Assembly: GCA_012317185.1 (NCBI GenBank)
Contig: CP048838.1
Location: forward strand, 4,092,001 to 4,156,000
Length of the DNA: 64,000 nt
From: [Clostridium] innocuum
GTDB lineage: Bacteria; Bacillota_I; Bacilli_A; Erysipelotrichales; Erysipelotrichaceae
Direction: 5' to 3'
The number at the start of each line of letters is the position of its first letter. Positions within the stretch are counted from its first letter, which is position 1. The notes under the pieces are model-generated. The model searched no databases, was not told the origin of the DNA, and was given only the letters and a program-made list of their open reading frames with translations. Positions 1-7,400 of this stretch are shown here, in pieces. A program made the translations under genes and the position numbers.

Positions 1-13
1 GGATGATAACGGT

Positions 14-496
14 ATGAAGAGTGAAGAGGAAATACAAAATGCCATAGAGCTGTATGCGGATATGGTACAGAAAATCTGTGTTCTGCATATGAAGCAGCGG
101 GCAGATGCCGAGGATGTGTTCCAGACAGTCTTTCTGAAGTATGCGCAGAGTGAACCGTTTCGGGACCGTGAGCATGAGAAGGCATGGCTGTTAAAGGTAA
201 CAATGAATGCATGCAGGGAGAGATTTCGCGGTTGGTTCCATAAACATGCAGATTTACAGACTGAGGTGGAGGCCTGTGCCGATCTTAGCGAGGCTTCCTA
301 TTTCCTGCTGGATACATTGAATCAGCTTCCTCCGCATTACCGTGATGTCCTGTATCTGTTTTATTATGAAGGCTATAAGGTGCGGGAAATATCTGAAATC
401 AAAGGAAAAAATGAAAATACAATCCATACCTGGCTGAAAAGAGGCAGGGAAGCGCTGCGTGAAAAACTGGGAGGTGAGCTTGATGATTTTCGATGA
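14..496 (+). CDS. ECF-type RNA polymerase sigma factor
   Basis: Small group IV (ECF) sigma factor of 160 residues, the usual length for the family. Region 2 spans about residues 10-75 and includes QRADAEDVFQTVF (promoter -10 melting helix) and KAWLLKVTMNACR. Region 4 spans about 100-150, with LPPHYRDVLYLFYYEGYKVREI and NENTIHTWLKRGREAL as the -35-binding helix-turn-helix. No region 1 or 3 is present. The next gene overlaps its 3' end and encodes a membrane protein with an RsgI-like domain, the typical arrangement of a sigma factor with its membrane-bound anti-sigma factor. The sequence upstream of the start is almost outside the window, so an autoregulatory promoter cannot be seen. The target genes cannot be deduced. 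Confidence 0.93.
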   Translation: MKSEEEIQNAIELYADMVQKICVLHMKQRADAEDVFQTVFLKYAQSEPFRDREHEKAWLLKVTMNACRERFRGWFHKHADLQTEVEACADLSEASYFLLDTLNQLPPHYRDVLYLFYYEGYKVREISEIKGKNENTIHTWLKRGREALREKLGGELDDFR

Positions 497-1232
497 GTTT
501 GACGGCATTCATGCCAGTGATGAAATCAAACAGAAAACCCTTCACAACGTCATGAAGCAAAGAAGCAGAAAGAAAAGAACCGGTATGACAGCAGCTCTCA
601 CGCTTTGTGTCACCTGCCTTCTGGTTGTTCTGTTTCAGCCCTGGAGGCTGATGGAGGCTTCTCCTGCACCGGCTCCTGCCCCTACTTTGGCAGTATACAG
701 CTATGTGACTCTGGATATCAATCCAAGTATGGAATGGAAGCTGGATGAACAGCAGCGGGTGGTGAGGGTCACTGCCTACAATAAGGATGCGGACAACATT
801 CTGACTGAGCTACAGCTGGAGGGAAAGCAGTTGGATACAGCACTTCAGATGCTGCTGGACAATGAACAGGTTTCCGCTTATATGAAAACAGGCTTTCTGG
901 AGGTCAGCGTGTATTCTGAAAACAGCAGTGTTTCTCTGGATCTGGAACAGCAGATCAATCAGCAGCTGGAGGAAGTGGTGCCGCAAAATCAGTTTCACTG
1001 TTCCCATTTGGATGATGATACGCATCAGGAAGCACAGCAGCATCATATGTCTGCCGGGAAGTATCGTGTAATTGATGAAATCCTTCGGCATGATTCTGCA
1101 AAGAGTGTCGAGGAGCTGCAAAAGCTAAGCATGAAGGAGCTGTATTCCGTTTTGGAGCGTTATGATCCTTCGGCAGTACCGGAAGGATGCCATGGAAGGC
1201 AGATGAGAAAAGGGCACCATCACGGCAGCTAA
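483..1232 (+). CDS. RsgI-like membrane anti-sigma factor
   Basis: Predicted single-pass membrane protein of 249 residues. It has a basic cytoplasmic N-terminus (KQRSRKKRTG), one hydrophobic segment at about 35-53, a short Pro/Ala linker, then an outside domain containing the YVTLDINPSMEW motif (about 74-85) that is typical of the conserved middle domain of RsgI-family anti-sigma factors. The C-terminus is His-rich. I start it at the ATG at 483 because GAGGTGA lies six bases upstream; an in-frame GTG at 459 has no such site. It overlaps the sigma gene by 14 bases, implying translational coupling. Inferred role: it holds the ECF sigma factor at the membrane until an outside signal is sensed. 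There is no recognisable ligand domain (for example a carbohydrate-binding module), so the signal is unknown. Confidence 0.8.
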   Translation: MIFDEFDGIHASDEIKQKTLHNVMKQRSRKKRTGMTAALTLCVTCLLVVLFQPWRLMEASPAPAPAPTLAVYSYVTLDINPSMEWKLDEQQRVVRVTAYNKDADNILTELQLEGKQLDTALQMLLDNEQVSAYMKTGFLEVSVYSENSSVSLDLEQQINQQLEEVVPQNQFHCSHLDDDTHQEAQQHHMSAGKYRVIDEILRHDSAKSVEELQKLSMKELYSVLERYDPSAVPEGCHGRQMRKGHHHGS

Positions 1233-1403
1233 AGCTATTCCCTGATTTCGATACCATCAGCTTACACAGCCTATTGGATGGGACTACAGCCTTTTGAAAA
1301 AGAAAGAGCAGAGAAAAGGAGTGGGCAACTAACATATGTCTGTTGCTTATAACACTCTTACATAAAACAAACACCCCGGCTCTGCTGGAGTTTTCTCATA
1401 AAA

Positions 1404-1444
1404 AAAGCACGGAGCATTCATGTTATATGATTGTTCTGTGCTTT
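1404..1444. terminator. bidirectional intrinsic terminator
   Basis: AAAGCACGGA and TCTGTGCTTT form a 10-bp stem with one G-U pair around a 21-nt AT-rich loop. It has an A-run on the left and T-rich sequence on the right. It sits between the convergent anti-sigma gene and degV-like gene 1 and can serve both. Confidence 0.7.
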
Positions 1445-1535
1445 ATGCTTTTTGATTATGACTGAAATTTTCGATGCCTATGCAGGAATCGTTTTATACT
1501 ATCGCTCACAGATTGCTTTGTCCGGGATTTCTTCC

Positions 1536-2390
1536 TTATTCCTTGATCTGTTTAAAATACTGAACCGCCTGACAGCCGCGTCCCGTGTGAACACCTACCA
1601 CACTTACCAGCTTGATGATCTGATGCGTTGCATTTGGAAAAGCCTGTTTCAGCTTGTCCATATACACAAGTGCCTCAGCCTCGTCATCCGCATGGGCAAC
1701 GGTGATCAGATAGGAATCATCCACATGCTCACGCTTCATAATTTCAATTACACGGTCCATCGCCTTGTGCATCGTGCGAACCTTGTCCAGCACATCAATT
1801 TTACCGCTTGTTTCCTCATTGATTTTCAGAATCGGCTTGATTTTCAGCAAGCCGCCCAATGTGGCTGCCAGCGGTGTCAGACGTCCGCCGCGTTTCAGAT
1901 GCTGCAAATCGCTTGGCAACAGTATGGTATTGGTTGTATGCATAATGCGCTGCAGCACTTCCTTGATCTGCTCAATGCTTTTTCCAGCCTCATGCAGCTG
2001 CTTCGCCAGCTTGATCATGTATTCCTGCACTACCGCTGTTACATGGCAGTCAACATAATCAAACGCGATACCCTGCTGCTGTGCAATCATTTCCATGGCA
2101 TTGATCGTACCGCTTAATCCGCTGCAAATCGGTACCGCAAAAATCATGTCATAGCCCTGCTGCTTCAGTCCCTGAAACAGCTCCTCAATTTTTCCAAGAG
2201 AAGGCAGGGAGGTGGAAAGCATCTTTCCATCCTTCATCAGAGCATAAATTTCATCAATGCCCAGCTCCTCCAAATCCTGATAATTTTTATTGTCACAGCT
2301 GACCTGCAGAGGTACGCTGTAGATTTCAGCCTGCGCAAGCTCGCCTACGGATTTCCCGGTCCCACTGTCTGTCACAAATGCTATTTTCAT
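1536..2390 (-). CDS. DegV family fatty-acid-binding protein (copy 1)
   Basis: DegV/FakB-type protein of 284 residues. Family members bind one fatty acid and present it to a FakA-type kinase for phosphorylation, feeding exogenous fatty acids into phospholipid synthesis; this role is known for the family and not shown here. Visible motifs are KIAFVTDSGTG at the N-terminus, TSLPSLG (the TSxP acyl-binding loop), CSGLSGT, HLKRGGRLTPLAATLGG and the C-terminal HTGRGC. I chose the ATG at 2390 because AGGAGG lies just upstream and the family begins there; a longer in-frame extension has no support. It is paralogous to the gene immediately upstream at 2506-3360. No FakA partner is in the window. Confidence 0.92.
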   Translation of the reverse strand: MKIAFVTDSGTGKSVGELAQAEIYSVPLQVSCDNKNYQDLEELGIDEIYALMKDGKMLSTSLPSLGKIEELFQGLKQQGYDMIFAVPICSGLSGTINAMEMIAQQQGIAFDYVDCHVTAVVQEYMIKLAKQLHEAGKSIEQIKEVLQRIMHTTNTILLPSDLQHLKRGGRLTPLAATLGGLLKIKPILKINEETSGKIDVLDKVRTMHKAMDRVIEIMKREHVDDSYLITVAHADDEAEALVYMDKLKQAFPNATHQIIKLVSVVGVHTGRGCQAVQYFKQIKE

Positions 2391-2414
2391 ATGATTCAGC
2401 CTCCTGTTGTTTCT

Positions 2415-2420
2415 ATTATA
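2415..2420 (-). promoter_or_regulatory. -10 element of degV-like gene 1
   Basis: TATAAT lies 25 bases upstream of the start at 2390. The -35 region is only T-rich, so the second DegV gene has its own, weaker-looking promoter as well as possible readthrough from its neighbour. Confidence 0.45.
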
Positions 2421-2484
2421 CCTTATTTTCTCTTCAAAAAAAACTGTGTCTCCTTCGGTTCGACGGTTTCCGCTTGTATAAGAC

Positions 2485-2507
2485 AAAAGGTGCACCGGGC
2501 ACCTTTT
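2485..2507 (-). terminator. hairpin terminator of degV-like gene 2
   Basis: AAAAGGTGC and GCACCTTTT form a perfect 9-bp stem with a 5-nt loop. On the minus strand it begins inside the TAA stop codon of the gene at 2506 and runs into TTTTGTCTT. Confidence 0.75.
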
Positions 2508-3360
2508 ACATTTCCACCTTGCGGATATACTGAATCCCCAGACAGCCTACACCGGTATGTGCACTGATAACTGCACCGATCAGGCCATAGTATACATCCA
2601 GTCCGGGAAACGCCTCTTCCATCATGGCTTTCAGCTTTTCGCCTTCCTTTGGCGCCCCGCTGTGAAGAACAGTGAGCGTGTAGGCTTCATTCAAGCCGTG
2701 CTCCTGAAATGTGGAGATTGCCTTGGACTGTGCCTTGCTCATGGTACGAACCTTATCGTACACATCCACCTTGCCTTCACTTTCACGATCCAATCGCAAA
2801 ATCGGCTTGATTTTCAGCAGTCCGCCAAGTGCAGCTGCCAGCGGTGTCAGCCGGCCTCCACGCTTCAGATGCTGCAAATCATCCGGTATAATCAGTGTCC
2901 CGCTATCTGCCGCACTCGCACGCAGACGCTCCACGATCGTTTCCAGATCATGTCCCTGCTCGACCAATTGACTGGCACTGATTGCCAGATAGCGCTGGAT
3001 ATTGCAGGTTGTATACGATTCGATGACATGCAGATTCACCTGATGCTCCTTGGCTACCGCCTGCATGACACTGGAGGTGGAGGATAAGCCGCCACTCAGC
3101 GGAACTGCAATGACCGCTTCATAGCCCTCCGCCTTAAGCTGTGTAAACAGCTCCTCCACAAGTCCCATAGGAGGCATGGAGGTTGTCGGCATTTCGCCGT
3201 TTCTCAGATACTCATAAATCTCTTCTACGGTTATATTCTCTCCATCCAGAAACATTTTGTCCTGAATGATGATTTGCAATGGCAGATAATAAATTCCTAA
3301 TTCGCCGGCCTGCTGCTTTGTCAGACCGCTGCCGCTGTCGGTTACGATTGCGATTTTCAT
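2506..3360 (-). CDS. DegV family fatty-acid-binding protein (copy 2)
   Basis: Second DegV/FakB-type protein, also 284 residues. It begins KIAIVTDSGSG, with TTSMPPMG as the acyl-binding loop, SGGLSSTSS, HLKRGGRLTPLAAALGG and a C-terminal HTGVGC. The start is fixed by AAGGGGCGAG upstream of the ATG at 3360. Copies 1 and 2 share the KRGGRLTPLAA core but differ in the pocket-lining loops, as expected if they prefer different acyl chains, which is known for multi-FakB species and only inferred here. A near-consensus promoter and its own terminator suggest it can be expressed alone. Confidence 0.92.
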   Translation of the reverse strand: MKIAIVTDSGSGLTKQQAGELGIYYLPLQIIIQDKMFLDGENITVEEIYEYLRNGEMPTTSMPPMGLVEELFTQLKAEGYEAVIAVPLSGGLSSTSSVMQAVAKEHQVNLHVIESYTTCNIQRYLAISASQLVEQGHDLETIVERLRASAADSGTLIIPDDLQHLKRGGRLTPLAAALGGLLKIKPILRLDRESEGKVDVYDKVRTMSKAQSKAISTFQEHGLNEAYTLTVLHSGAPKEGEKLKAMMEEAFPGLDVYYGLIGAVISAHTGVGCLGIQYIRKVEM

Positions 3361-3452
3361 AAGACTCGCCCCTTTTCTGTATTCGTGTTCCCTCGCGAAT
3401 GCAGGGTTTTCAATACGGTCAGTTACACAGACGTGTAAAAATATCCTGTTTC

Positions 3453-3480
3453 ATTATACCAAGTTTATTTTGAAAGTCAA
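3453..3480 (-). promoter_or_regulatory. promoter of degV-like gene 2
   Basis: Minus-strand TTGACT, a 16-bp spacer and TATAAT preceded by TGG (extended -10) form a strong vegetative promoter about 95 bases upstream of the start at 3360. The leader contains a small TTACACG/GTGTAA hairpin. Confidence 0.75.
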
Positions 3481-3508
3481 ACGAGAATCACCATGTTCTG
3501 CTTTCCAA

Positions 3509-5647
3509 TTATCGGATGCCGGGTTTCAAAAAGTCATTTCGACTGAATACAATCGTACTGTAAGGCTCGATATTGACCTTTTTAATCAGGATATCCTCGG
3601 ATGCTCCGTTATAATATAGCAGCGGATATGCCGCCTCAAATTCATAGGAAAAATATTCTCCTGTCGGATTGAAGATAATCACCATATCATCATGCTCGTC
3701 CCTGATTTTATACAGCAGTACCTTTTGGGCGATATCCGAAAAGGACACGTGCTGTTCCACATCCTCTTTCATGGAATAACGCAAAATCGGATGCTCCTTG
3801 CGGATACGGATCAGATCCTTTGTGATTTTCACCATATCCTGATACTGGTTTCTGCGCAGATAATCCAGTTTATTGATTTCATCACTTTCTTCATATGTGT
3901 TGGGAAGCCCGTGCTTGCTGCGGGCAAATTCCTGTCCGGAGTGGATGAAAGGGATACCCTGCGCAAGCAGAACTGCCGCCATCAGCATTTTGGCACGGGC
4001 AATGCGCACCTCCTTGCTGTCTTCCTTGCAGCATTCCTTCAGCTTGTCCCAAGACGTCATATTGTCATGGCATTCCACATAATTGACAGCGTTTCTCGGA
4101 TGGGTGAACATCGGCTCCATTCCAATATTCGTACAGCTGCCGCTCAGACAGTTCTTCATGATATCAAGCAGGTAGACTGCCCCGGTGCAATAGCCCTTGA
4201 CACTGACCTCGTTGGTATTCGTACGTCCCTTGACAACATCCCGGAAGCGATCGGAGAAATGAGCGACATACGGCATCTGTGCATTGTTGGAAATACTGGC
4301 ACGTTTTCCGGAATCCAGAAAGCTCGGCATATCCCAGCCCTCGCCATAAACCATGAAATCCGGATTGAGTGCTTTGCAGGCCTCATATACCGCATTGATG
4401 GTTGCCACATCCAGAATTCCCATCAAATCGAAGCGGAAGCCGTCAATATGATAGGTTCTTACCAGATAGGTACAGGCATCCACAATATATTTATGACACA
4501 TGTTTCTGCGGGAATCCACATCATTTCCGCAATAGGTACCATTTGAGAAGTCACCGTTTTCATTCATTTGAAAATAGTAATTCGGTACAGTGTTTTCAAA
4601 GGCATGTGTTTCCTTATCGTATACATGGTTGAATACGACATCCAGATTGACACGGATCCCCTGCTTGTGGCATTCCTCTATAAGCTTTGTCAGCTCGAAC
4701 ATACGGCCGTATGGATTCGCCGGTTCTGTACTGAAGCTGCCTTCCAGAACACGATACTGCACCGGATCATAGCCCCAGTTATAATGCATCAGCGGATAGT
4801 TTTCATCCACAGAGCCAAAATCCGTGACCGGCATCAGCTGAATGTGCGTGATTCCCAATGTCTTCAGATAAGAAAATCCGCTGCATTGCTGCTTCGTTAT
4901 TTCATTTTCCTCTACAAACCCACGGAATTTTCCAGGCATTGTGACACCGATTCCCTTCTGCATCGTGAAATCGCGCACGCTCGTTTCGTAGATAATGGCA
5001 TCGCAGGCACTGGTCATTTTCGGCAGGGGTACGTCCCGCACGCGGATTTTATCCAAATCGACAACCGCACTTCTGCGTGAATTTTCAATCGAAGCTGTCC
5101 CATACGGGTCAATGCTTTCCCGCCAGACACCGTTTACCCGGACAAGGTAGACATAGGTCGCATTCTCCAGATTTTCCAATATGGTATAGCGGTATACCCC
5201 CTTGTCTGTCCGTTTCATTTCATACGTATACAGACGGTTGTTCTTGCAGACCTCCAGCTTGACTCTGCTGGCTGTCGGTGCCCATAAGGCAAATGCAGTC
5301 TGGTCTCTGTCATAGGTATAGCCGAGATCATTACCGTCATAAAAAAACTGTTCATCAAAACGCTCTGTCTTGACGATACCGCTGTATTCCAGCACCACAC
5401 CCCGTGCATGCTGATGCATCACCTGATATTCCACACCGATTTCGATGGGATCGTATAATGCCAGTGTATATTTATTGTAATTATTTTGTGTTGTTTCTAT
5501 GGACTGAATGTGAAGGTCAAAGAGATGCCCCTGATCATCCTTCAGATAGAATTTATTGCTGACTCCCTCATAGCTGTTTCTTGACATAAATACAATGACC
5601 TTGTCATAGTCATCCAGATATGCCTCGTAATACTTTTCCTGTCGCAT
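3509..5647 (-). CDS. pulA: type I pullulanase (glycogen debranching)
   Basis: Glycoside hydrolase family 13 protein of 712 residues, close to the usual size of cytoplasmic Firmicute type I pullulanases. It hydrolyses alpha-1,6 branch points of glycogen or limit dextrins. The type I signature YNWGYDP is present. Catalytic residues are visible: nucleophile Asp in GFRFDLMGI (about residue 405), acid/base Glu in YGEGWDMP (about 435) and the transition-state Asp in ECHDNMTSWD (about 525). The N-terminal 200 residues contain a CBM48-like region. There is no signal peptide, so it is intracellular and likely works with the glycogen phosphorylase at 7401. I start at the ATG at 5647, which has GGTGAT upstream; an ATG at 5659 lies within the likely transcription start region. 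Confidence 0.93.
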   Translation of the reverse strand: MRQEKYYEAYLDDYDKVIVFMSRNSYEGVSNKFYLKDDQGHLFDLHIQSIETTQNNYNKYTLALYDPIEIGVEYQVMHQHARGVVLEYSGIVKTERFDEQFFYDGNDLGYTYDRDQTAFALWAPTASRVKLEVCKNNRLYTYEMKRTDKGVYRYTILENLENATYVYLVRVNGVWRESIDPYGTASIENSRRSAVVDLDKIRVRDVPLPKMTSACDAIIYETSVRDFTMQKGIGVTMPGKFRGFVEENEITKQQCSGFSYLKTLGITHIQLMPVTDFGSVDENYPLMHYNWGYDPVQYRVLEGSFSTEPANPYGRMFELTKLIEECHKQGIRVNLDVVFNHVYDKETHAFENTVPNYYFQMNENGDFSNGTYCGNDVDSRRNMCHKYIVDACTYLVRTYHIDGFRFDLMGILDVATINAVYEACKALNPDFMVYGEGWDMPSFLDSGKRASISNNAQMPYVAHFSDRFRDVVKGRTNTNEVSVKGYCTGAVYLLDIMKNCLSGSCTNIGMEPMFTHPRNAVNYVECHDNMTSWDKLKECCKEDSKEVRIARAKMLMAAVLLAQGIPFIHSGQEFARSKHGLPNTYEESDEINKLDYLRRNQYQDMVKITKDLIRIRKEHPILRYSMKEDVEQHVSFSDIAQKVLLYKIRDEHDDMVIIFNPTGEYFSYEFEAAYPLLYYNGASEDILIKKVNIEPYSTIVFSRNDFLKPGIR

Positions 5648-5664
5648 ACTTATCACCATGTATT

Positions 5665-5670
5665 ATTATA
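5665..5670 (-). promoter_or_regulatory. extended -10 promoter of pullulanase
   Basis: TGGTATAAT lies 18 bases upstream of the start at 5647 with no clear -35. It implies a very short leader holding only the GGTGAT ribosome site. Confidence 0.55.
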
Positions 5671-6130
5671 CCAGAGTTTTCCAGGTTTATCACCAGAAAG
5701 GTAAAACAGGTGCTGTTCTTCTGCTAATCTGTTCAGATTACAGGGAAATGAGGGGTGTTTATGGCATCATCCGGATTACAATTTCAGCTTTCAGGAACAT
5801 AAGACAGTCGACAGCAGTAGAAAGGTAAGGAATTTTATACCTTTTTGTAATACAAAGTCATAGAAATAGTAAGCATTGTATTCTTATTGAAAAGGAAAAA
5901 AAGCTGCTTGATCTACTCCTTATCTTGGCTTGAAAAAAGCACCTGCACGAAGGATAGTTTTTCGGCATACCACCGTTTGTACAGATACTATTTAAGTATT
6001 ATCAAGCTGATGCATCATGGTTTAAATTCTTATAAGCGCAAGATGGCAGAGAACCTTTCCCTTGTTCTGTTTACGCTATTTGGATTCGGTTTCCTTTGCA
6101 CCTTTGGCAGCAGAAAAGCGGCAATTGGGA
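5671..6130. other. 460-bp intergenic stretch, no gene seen
   Basis: Between the M20 amidohydrolase and pullulanase, both on the minus strand. A weak 7-bp hairpin (AAAGGTA at 5821-5827 with TACCTTT at 5838-5844), with a T-run on the plus side, is the only structure I noticed. Reading frames here lack ribosome sites. Confidence 0.5.
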
Positions 6131-7288
6131 TTATTTTCTATTGGCCTTAAGTTCCCGCCATGCCTTCTCCATGATATCAGGCTCCATAATGAGACGTCTG
6201 CCGATATCAGCTAATGCAAGTGCTCCGTCGAACAGTGCCCGGCTGCCTTGCTGTGATATCGTGGCAGCTGCCATTTCACGGGAATGACCGTTTACACAGC
6301 TGTCCGCGATTTTGATATAGCCCTGCAGGGTTGGACAGCAATAGCTGACACTTCCCACATCACTGCTTCCCTGCGCAACCTCGTCCACCCCTTCCCATGG
6401 ATAACCGAAATCCTCATACTCATCCTTCAGCATATCCGCAAGAGTATAGTTGATAACACAGTCATCATACGGACACTCATAGGTGGTAATACGACTTGTA
6501 CATCCGCTCATCGTACAGGCGCCTTCTACACAGGCTTTTGCTTTTTCACAAAGCTCCTTTACATATTCCATCGTTTCCCCGCGGAAATAGTATTCCAGAC
6601 TCGCATACGCAGGAATAACGTTTGCAGCTTCTCCTCCATGCGCGATTACTCCATGGATAAATGTATTCGGTTCTGCGAACTGACGCAGCAGATTGATTGA
6701 CATATAGCTCATAACTGCCGCATCCAGAGCGCTCTTTCCGTTCTGCGGTGTACAGGCATGTGCATTCTGCCCAAAAAACTCAAAGCGCAGTGGATAAATG
6801 GCAAGTGTTCTTCCCCCAAGGGAGTTCTTTGTATCCGGGTGCAGCATCAGCGCCGCATCCACATCATCAAACACATGTGCAGCAGCCATGGAAACCTTCC
6901 CTCCGAAATTTTCCTCTGCCGGTGTGCCAATAATGCGCACCTCTCCGCCGATGTTCGACAGTATGCTTTTTAACGCACAACCCGCTGCCAGTGACATTCC
7001 GGCAATCAGATTGTGACCACAGCCATGTCCAACCTCCGGTAAGGCGTCATATTCACACATATAGGCTATGACAGGCCCCGGTTTTCCACTGTTCCATACA
7101 CCAAGAAAGCCGGTCGGTACCACGTATTCCTCCGTTACTTCAAATCCCTCTTTGCGCAGCATCTTGCACAGGACACGCATGGAACGAAACTCCTGATTTC
7201 CGATTTCCGGGTGTTCATACAGATCATTAACCAGATATTTGTATTCCTCCATATGTTCCTGTATATAATGCTTCAGCTGTTCCTTCAT
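6131..7288 (-). CDS. M20 family metal-dependent amidohydrolase
   Basis: 385-residue member of the M20D amidohydrolase group (AbgB / aminoacylase-like). Family members cleave amide bonds of N-acyl amino acids or aminobenzoyl-glutamate using two metal ions. Visible are YDALP (80-84), the metal-binding HGCGHN (88-93), TPAEENFGGK with the catalytic Glu pair (about 118-127), an ALMLHPD segment and a dimerisation lid region with GQNAHACTP. It starts at the ATG at 7288 with GAGGGATGAT upstream. There is no signal peptide. It is not obviously linked to the glycogen genes on each side; the substrate cannot be named from sequence. Confidence 0.88.
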   Translation of the reverse strand: MKEQLKHYIQEHMEEYKYLVNDLYEHPEIGNQEFRSMRVLCKMLRKEGFEVTEEYVVPTGFLGVWNSGKPGPVIAYMCEYDALPEVGHGCGHNLIAGMSLAAGCALKSILSNIGGEVRIIGTPAEENFGGKVSMAAAHVFDDVDAALMLHPDTKNSLGGRTLAIYPLRFEFFGQNAHACTPQNGKSALDAAVMSYMSINLLRQFAEPNTFIHGVIAHGGEAANVIPAYASLEYYFRGETMEYVKELCEKAKACVEGACTMSGCTSRITTYECPYDDCVINYTLADMLKDEYEDFGYPWEGVDEVAQGSSDVGSVSYCCPTLQGYIKIADSCVNGHSREMAAATISQQGSRALFDGALALADIGRRLIMEPDIMEKAWRELKANRK

Positions 7289-7362
7289 ATCATCCCTCTT
7301 TCCTTTTTCACCATTGTATAGGCGAAACAGATATTTTTCAAGTCAAGATGTCATGAAAGCAG

Positions 7363-7389
7363 AAAAAAGAACTGAATGTCCAGTTCTTT
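7363..7389 (-). terminator. terminator of glycogen phosphorylase
   Basis: AAAGAACTG and CAGTTCTTT form a 9-bp stem with a 6-nt loop followed by TTTTTT on the minus strand, starting 11 bases after the glgP stop codon. Confidence 0.85.
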
Positions 7390-7400
7390 CCTGTTTTCGT

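Noticed and set aside
1319..1357. Imperfect inverted repeat GAGTG.GCAAC / GTTGC..CACTC
   Set aside because: Interrupted arms and no T-run; the cleaner hairpin at 1404-1444 already explains termination here.
5887..6150. Plus-strand 87-codon frame beginning at TTG between pullulanase and the M20 gene
   Set aside because: No ribosome site of quality, weak start, and its end overlaps the M20 gene on the other strand; composition is not protein-like.
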